Source: Pirellulales bacterium
Lineage (GTDB): Bacteria; Planctomycetota; Planctomycetia; Pirellulales; JACPPG01
Direction of reading: 5' to 3'
Length of the DNA stretch: 44,645 nt
NCBI GenBank assembly: GCA_036490175.1
Contig: DASXEJ010000062.1
Coordinates: 1-44,645 of the forward strand
Positions 41,751 to 44,645 of this stretch are shown one piece after another. The notes beneath the pieces were generated by a model, which worked only from the letters and a program-made list of their open reading frames with translations, searched no databases and was not told the origin of the DNA. Position numbers and translations under genes: made by a program. Position 1 is the stretch's first letter. Every line of letters begins with the position of its first letter.

Positions 41751-42938
41751 CTAGTTCTGTTCACCCTTGCCGTGAGACGCTTCCGCAGACCGTCTCCAGG
41801 TCTGCAACTTTTGCCAGCCGCGTTTGACCAGCCCCTTGGCGCGACTACCTGCAAGCCATGCGCGGTAGTGCGTGCGAGCCAACAGGCTGCGCCCGACAAT
41901 ACGAATCCTGGCCAACGGGACGGGCTGGCCACCCAGCGACGCTTTGTAAGGTTCGTCGCCGCGTAAGAAGTCGAAAAACCGATAACCGTCCTCGATCGCC
42001 GACCGCAATGATGTCGCGAGCGAGATCCACCCAGGGCTCTCTTCGGCCAGTGCTGGATCGATCCCGCTCTGGTAGTAGTAAATCGTGTCGCCTCCGGTGA
42101 AACCGTATTCAACGGCGGCTGGCTTTCCGCCGATTTCCAGCCAGCGCAGTCGCAGACGCCCCAAGTCGAGGAATCGTCGCGCGACTTCCGTATGAAATTG
42201 CACGAACCGCGGCGACGAAAAACAGCCCGCGTCGCCCAAGCTCACACGGCGGCGCTGGTGCAGGTCGGCAAGGATTCGCCAGCCCTGGGGAAGCTCGTCT
42301 TCATGCTCCACGCAGCGCACGACGGCTCGGCCGGTATCAACCGACCGCCGCAGAAAGCGGCGTGTCTGCTCGCGTCGCGATTTGGATATAGTGGCTAGAT
42401 AACCGTCCCAGGTCGCGGCCAATGTCGCCTTCCAGGTTCGATACGGTAGACGCCGATCGACCAAATGTCCGCACACTCTCAGCTCGGCAATCAGGCGCTC
42501 GAACGCTGGATCATCAGCCCGTACGGCATCAATGTCGATCAAGTCCCATTCACCGGCGCCATCCTCGACGAGCCAGCGCGATATCTCTCGCGCAACTGCA
42601 TCGGTGTGATCCGGATGGGCCAACAGTCCTACGTAGTCTGACGCTACCTCACCCGAGCCAAGCTGCCGTACGACGCGCAACCGAGATAGCAGCGTGGTGC
42701 GATACCAAGGGGCGACGCCGACCAATTCCCCATCAGCGGTGCGCAAAGCGATGATGAACAGCTCTTGGCTGGGGCTGCCGTAGTGCCGCCACCAGGTTTC
42801 GAGCCATTCGTGCCGTAGGAAGGGCACGTCCTGCGCCAGAGCATTCCACTCCTCGGCGAGCGACGCCATTTCGGCGACGCTGACGATTCGCTCGACGAGC
42901 AATTGCTCAATGGCCGGTTCGACAAATGACACGGTCAC
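41751..42938 (-). CDS. CelD/BcsL-type (FemAB/BioF2-like) acetyltransferase, tandem paralog 1
   Basis: The 395-residue product probably starts with GTG 42938 (AGGA 6 nt upstream); the frame is open to 42956. The N-terminal half, EWNALAQDVPFLRHEWLETW with WRHYG, is the PF-x-x-x-EWL region of the family. The C-terminal GNAT core has LATISKSRREQTRRFLRRS near 205 and the hallmark FDFLRGDEPYK near 340. Family members add acyl groups to sugars in cellulose and exopolysaccharide synthesis, which fits the cluster. A tandem paralog with the same motifs follows upstream at 43027-44214, separated by 88 bp. Either could act on a different residue of the repeat unit. Confidence 0.88.
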   Translation of the reverse strand: MTVSFVEPAIEQLLVERIVSVAEMASLAEEWNALAQDVPFLRHEWLETWWRHYGSPSQELFIIALRTADGELVGVAPWYRTTLLSRLRVVRQLGSGEVASDYVGLLAHPDHTDAVAREISRWLVEDGAGEWDLIDIDAVRADDPAFERLIAELRVCGHLVDRRLPYRTWKATLAATWDGYLATISKSRREQTRRFLRRSVDTGRAVVRCVEHEDELPQGWRILADLHQRRRVSLGDAGCFSSPRFVQFHTEVARRFLDLGRLRLRWLEIGGKPAAVEYGFTGGDTIYYYQSGIDPALAEESPGWISLATSLRSAIEDGYRFFDFLRGDEPYKASLGGQPVPLARIRIVGRSLLARTHYRAWLAGSRAKGLVKRGWQKLQTWRRSAEASHGKGEQN

Positions 42939-43026
42939 GATTAGTCCTCGACTCACTTCTCTTGGTGACGTTACTTGTTACTCTAGGCCGCTGGTTGCGA
43001 CAGACGGCGCGGTGCTGCGCCACCCG

Positions 43027-44214
43027 TTACAACCCGGCCATCCGTCGACTGTCTCGTACGATTGCCCGCACGGTCTGGCCTGTTTGCCAGATCCCGCGCC
43101 GCAGGCGGTCAGTGGCCGAGCCGGGCCAGACACGCACGTTGAGCATAGGACGCGGTTCGGCCCGCCAGTGCGCTTTATAGGGCTCGTCTCCGCGCATGAA
43201 ATCGAAGGCCTGGTCGCCGCGCTCGATAGCCGCCTTCATCGTGGCAATCGTCGCGAGGTGACCTGGTTCCGACTGCAAATAGCCGGGGTCGATTCCGGAT
43301 TGATAGGCGTAGACCGTTCCGGTTCCGCACAGCTGGTATTCCGCTGCGACGGGTACGCCGTCGAGTTCCGCCCAGCTGAGCCTTAGCTTGGCTGCTGCAA
43401 GCAAGCCGCGAGCCGCATCCCGATGGAAGCCTGCAAACCGGCCGCGGGCAAACAAATCGGATTCGCCCATGCTCAGCCGTCGCCGCCGATGCAGGGTTGC
43501 CAGCGTGGCCAGCGCCACGGGCAATTGGTTTGGCGTTCGCACCTCGTGCAAAACCAAGCGCCCACTGCCGAGCGGGCCGCGCATCATGCGCCGTACTTGC
43601 TTGCGATGCGACTTTGATAGATGCCCCACATATTCATCCCAAGTAGCTGGTAGCACCACGCGCCAGCCGTTGCACGCGCGGACGCTGCGCACCAAGGCGC
43701 CGCGGTTGTCTAGCTCGGTCATCACCCGTTTGGTCACGGGGCAGTTTTCATCGACGCCATGCAGATCGAGCATGTCCCACGAGCGCGCTCTCGACTTGGC
43801 GCAACATTCGCCGGACCTAGGCTGAGTAGCTAGCAAGGCGTCGGCAATCATTCTGGCGACATCAACCTCGTATCCCACGCGGCAAGGGATGCCCAAGTAG
43901 TCCGTACACACCTCGCCCATGCCTAGAAAGCGGACAACACGACCGTGTAGGCGTGTCGCCTCGATGTACCAGGGCGCGAGCGCCACCAGACCATACGGAG
44001 GATCGACGAGGGCGAGCACCGACAGCTGTCGCCCGCGCGGGCCTGCAAATGGCTCGGCGCCGTAATGGCGCCACCAGGGCAGCAGCCAGCGCGGACCGAG
44101 CATGGGCGCATCCGGCACCAGTCGCTCCCAGTCGTCGGCCAGTTCGGCAAGGCGTTCGGCGTTCGTGATGTGTTCGGCAATCATGTGAGCTCGTTTCGTC
44201 GCCACCGCTGTCAT
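43027..44214 (-). CDS. CelD/BcsL-type (FemAB/BioF2-like) acetyltransferase, tandem paralog 2
   Basis: The 395-residue product is first in the minus-strand cluster. Its layout matches the neighbour: DWERLVPDAPMLGPRWLLPW, LVALAPWYIE, HLSKSHRKQVRRMMRG and FDFMRGDEPYKAHW near the end. The last is nearly identical in both proteins while the rest differs widely, so the duplication is old. The ATG at 44214 is used; ATG 44184 would align better with the start of the paralog. It has a 342-bp divergent region in front of it, which would hold the cluster promoter. Confidence 0.88.
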   Translation of the reverse strand: MTAVATKRAHMIAEHITNAERLAELADDWERLVPDAPMLGPRWLLPWWRHYGAEPFAGPRGRQLSVLALVDPPYGLVALAPWYIEATRLHGRVVRFLGMGEVCTDYLGIPCRVGYEVDVARMIADALLATQPRSGECCAKSRARSWDMLDLHGVDENCPVTKRVMTELDNRGALVRSVRACNGWRVVLPATWDEYVGHLSKSHRKQVRRMMRGPLGSGRLVLHEVRTPNQLPVALATLATLHRRRRLSMGESDLFARGRFAGFHRDAARGLLAAAKLRLSWAELDGVPVAAEYQLCGTGTVYAYQSGIDPGYLQSEPGHLATIATMKAAIERGDQAFDFMRGDEPYKAHWRAEPRPMLNVRVWPGSATDRLRRGIWQTGQTVRAIVRDSRRMAGL

Positions 44215-44556
44215 CGATCGCGCGCGGATCCGTTGTGTACGCTGCGGCGATATACGAAATCTCAGTCAGTCGCTAGACAATGCAAGTTGTTTCGCATTTT
44301 CCCAGTCCTTTACGGCATTTCTTGCCGCCACCTGCGATGGCAACCTTTGGCAACAGACGGTGTGGCGTTCTGGCAACATTGTGGGGGCGCGTTACAACCG
44401 GCCCTGTCTATTAAGCGGCCGACGAAGCCGCCGCAATGCGAGCACAGGTAGCATGGACAGCCGTTGCGACACGCGCCGGGCATCGCCTTGGCACCCGCTT
44501 TGCACATGGGGTAAACGCATTACTTGCTGAGAATACTCGTAGAGGAACATTCGTCA
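44215..44556. other. 342-bp divergent intergenic region of the polysaccharide cluster
   Basis: It should contain promoters for the minus-strand cluster and for the plus-strand gene at 44557. The word GGCAAC occurs three times within 35 bp (44339-44376), once as TGGCAACCTTTGGCAAC, which could be a direct-repeat binding site. A Cys-rich minus-strand frame (44310-44507) has no ribosome site or fold and is not called. No terminator or riboswitch is evident. Confidence 0.4.
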
Positions 44557-44645
44557 TGTCCAGTGCAACCCATCCGTTTGCCAGTCCGGCGGATTTTATT
44601 CGCGCTCTTGTCGGGCATCCGCGTCGCGTGCTGCTGCCGGCGGTC
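44557..44645 (+). CDS. partial gene, possible Wzz/GumC-type chain-length determinant
   Basis: Only the first 29 codons are in the window: MSSATHPFASPADFIRALVG followed by HPRRVLLPAV. GAGGA 9 nt upstream supports the ATG at 44557. The amphipathic start, basic residues and onset of a hydrophobic stretch (RVLLPAV) resemble the cytoplasmic start and first membrane helix of polysaccharide co-polymerases (Wzz/GumC). Its place, divergent from acetyltransferases, deacetylase and flippase, agrees. The evidence is thin and another membrane protein of the cluster is possible. Confidence 0.45.

Noticed and set aside
44310..44507. Cys-rich minus-strand frame of 65 codons
   Set aside because: No ribosome site, no ordered segment, and it lies in the divergent promoter region; chance frame in GC-rich DNA.
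1..44645. tRNA, rRNA, CRISPR array, insertion sequence or prophage
   Set aside because: No T-arm plus acceptor pattern, no regularly spaced repeat, and no transposase, integrase or phage structural motif was seen in any frame.

Overview
The window reads as a chromosomal stretch of a GC-rich planctomycete, probably Pirellulales-like. The grounds are two DUF1559 pseudopilin-type proteins (N-terminal prepilin helix, C-terminal H-x9-DG type motif), PEP-CTERM proteins (one with dockerin repeats), a Cys-rich secreted protein of a type I know from planctomycetes, paired CelD/BcsL-type acetyltransferases, a PilT plus GspE-like pair, and many exported proteins of unknown function. I see no tRNA, rRNA, CRISPR array, transposase or phage gene. 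Family assignments come from reading motifs; no database search was run.

Layout. 1-5.4 kb: an accessory-looking surface locus. It holds the tail of a truncated DUF4198-like gene, two paralogous PEP-CTERM proteins whose predicted mature N-terminus is His-Gly-Phe, two DUF1559 proteins and a Cys/His-rich exported protein. Two copies of a 50-bp double-hairpin repeat lie 3 kb apart here. 5.4-8.6 kb: mscL, then larC-pncB on the minus strand. PncB makes the nicotinate nucleotide that leads to the nickel-pincer cofactor LarC completes. 8.8-11.7 kb: a pseudo-receiver protein, a DUF6454-like exported protein and an SMP-30-like protein. 12.0-17.0 kb: a ribose-type ABC importer (lipoprotein binding protein, double ATPase, permease) joined to an exported nucleoside hydrolase, which suggests nucleosides are cleaved outside the cytoplasm and the sugar imported.

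17.1-23.9 kb (minus): serC, a DUF4190-like membrane protein, and a tight run hisF-pilT-GspE-like-CvpA-like. The GspE-like protein lacks the Walker A lysine. 24.2-30.5 kb: a small exported protein with a strong terminator, a gluzincin-type peptidase, a DinG-type helicase, thiS-thiG and two exported proteins of unknown function. 30.8-37.7 kb: a Gfo/Idh/MocA oxidoreductase, a Nudix hydrolase, a second gluzincin-type peptidase, an acyltransferase-cdsA pair for phospholipid synthesis and a semialdehyde dehydrogenase. 37.7-44.6 kb: an exopolysaccharide cluster on the minus strand (two acetyltransferases, a polysaccharide deacetylase, a Wzx-type flippase, a GT4 glycosyltransferase), with a divergent gene that may be a Wzz/GumC chain-length determinant cut by the window end.

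The most promising under-described pieces are the HGF-type PEP-CTERM pair in its Cys/His-rich context (a possible metal-binding surface system), the PilT/degenerate GspE/CvpA operon, the larC-pncB pairing and the double-hairpin repeat.
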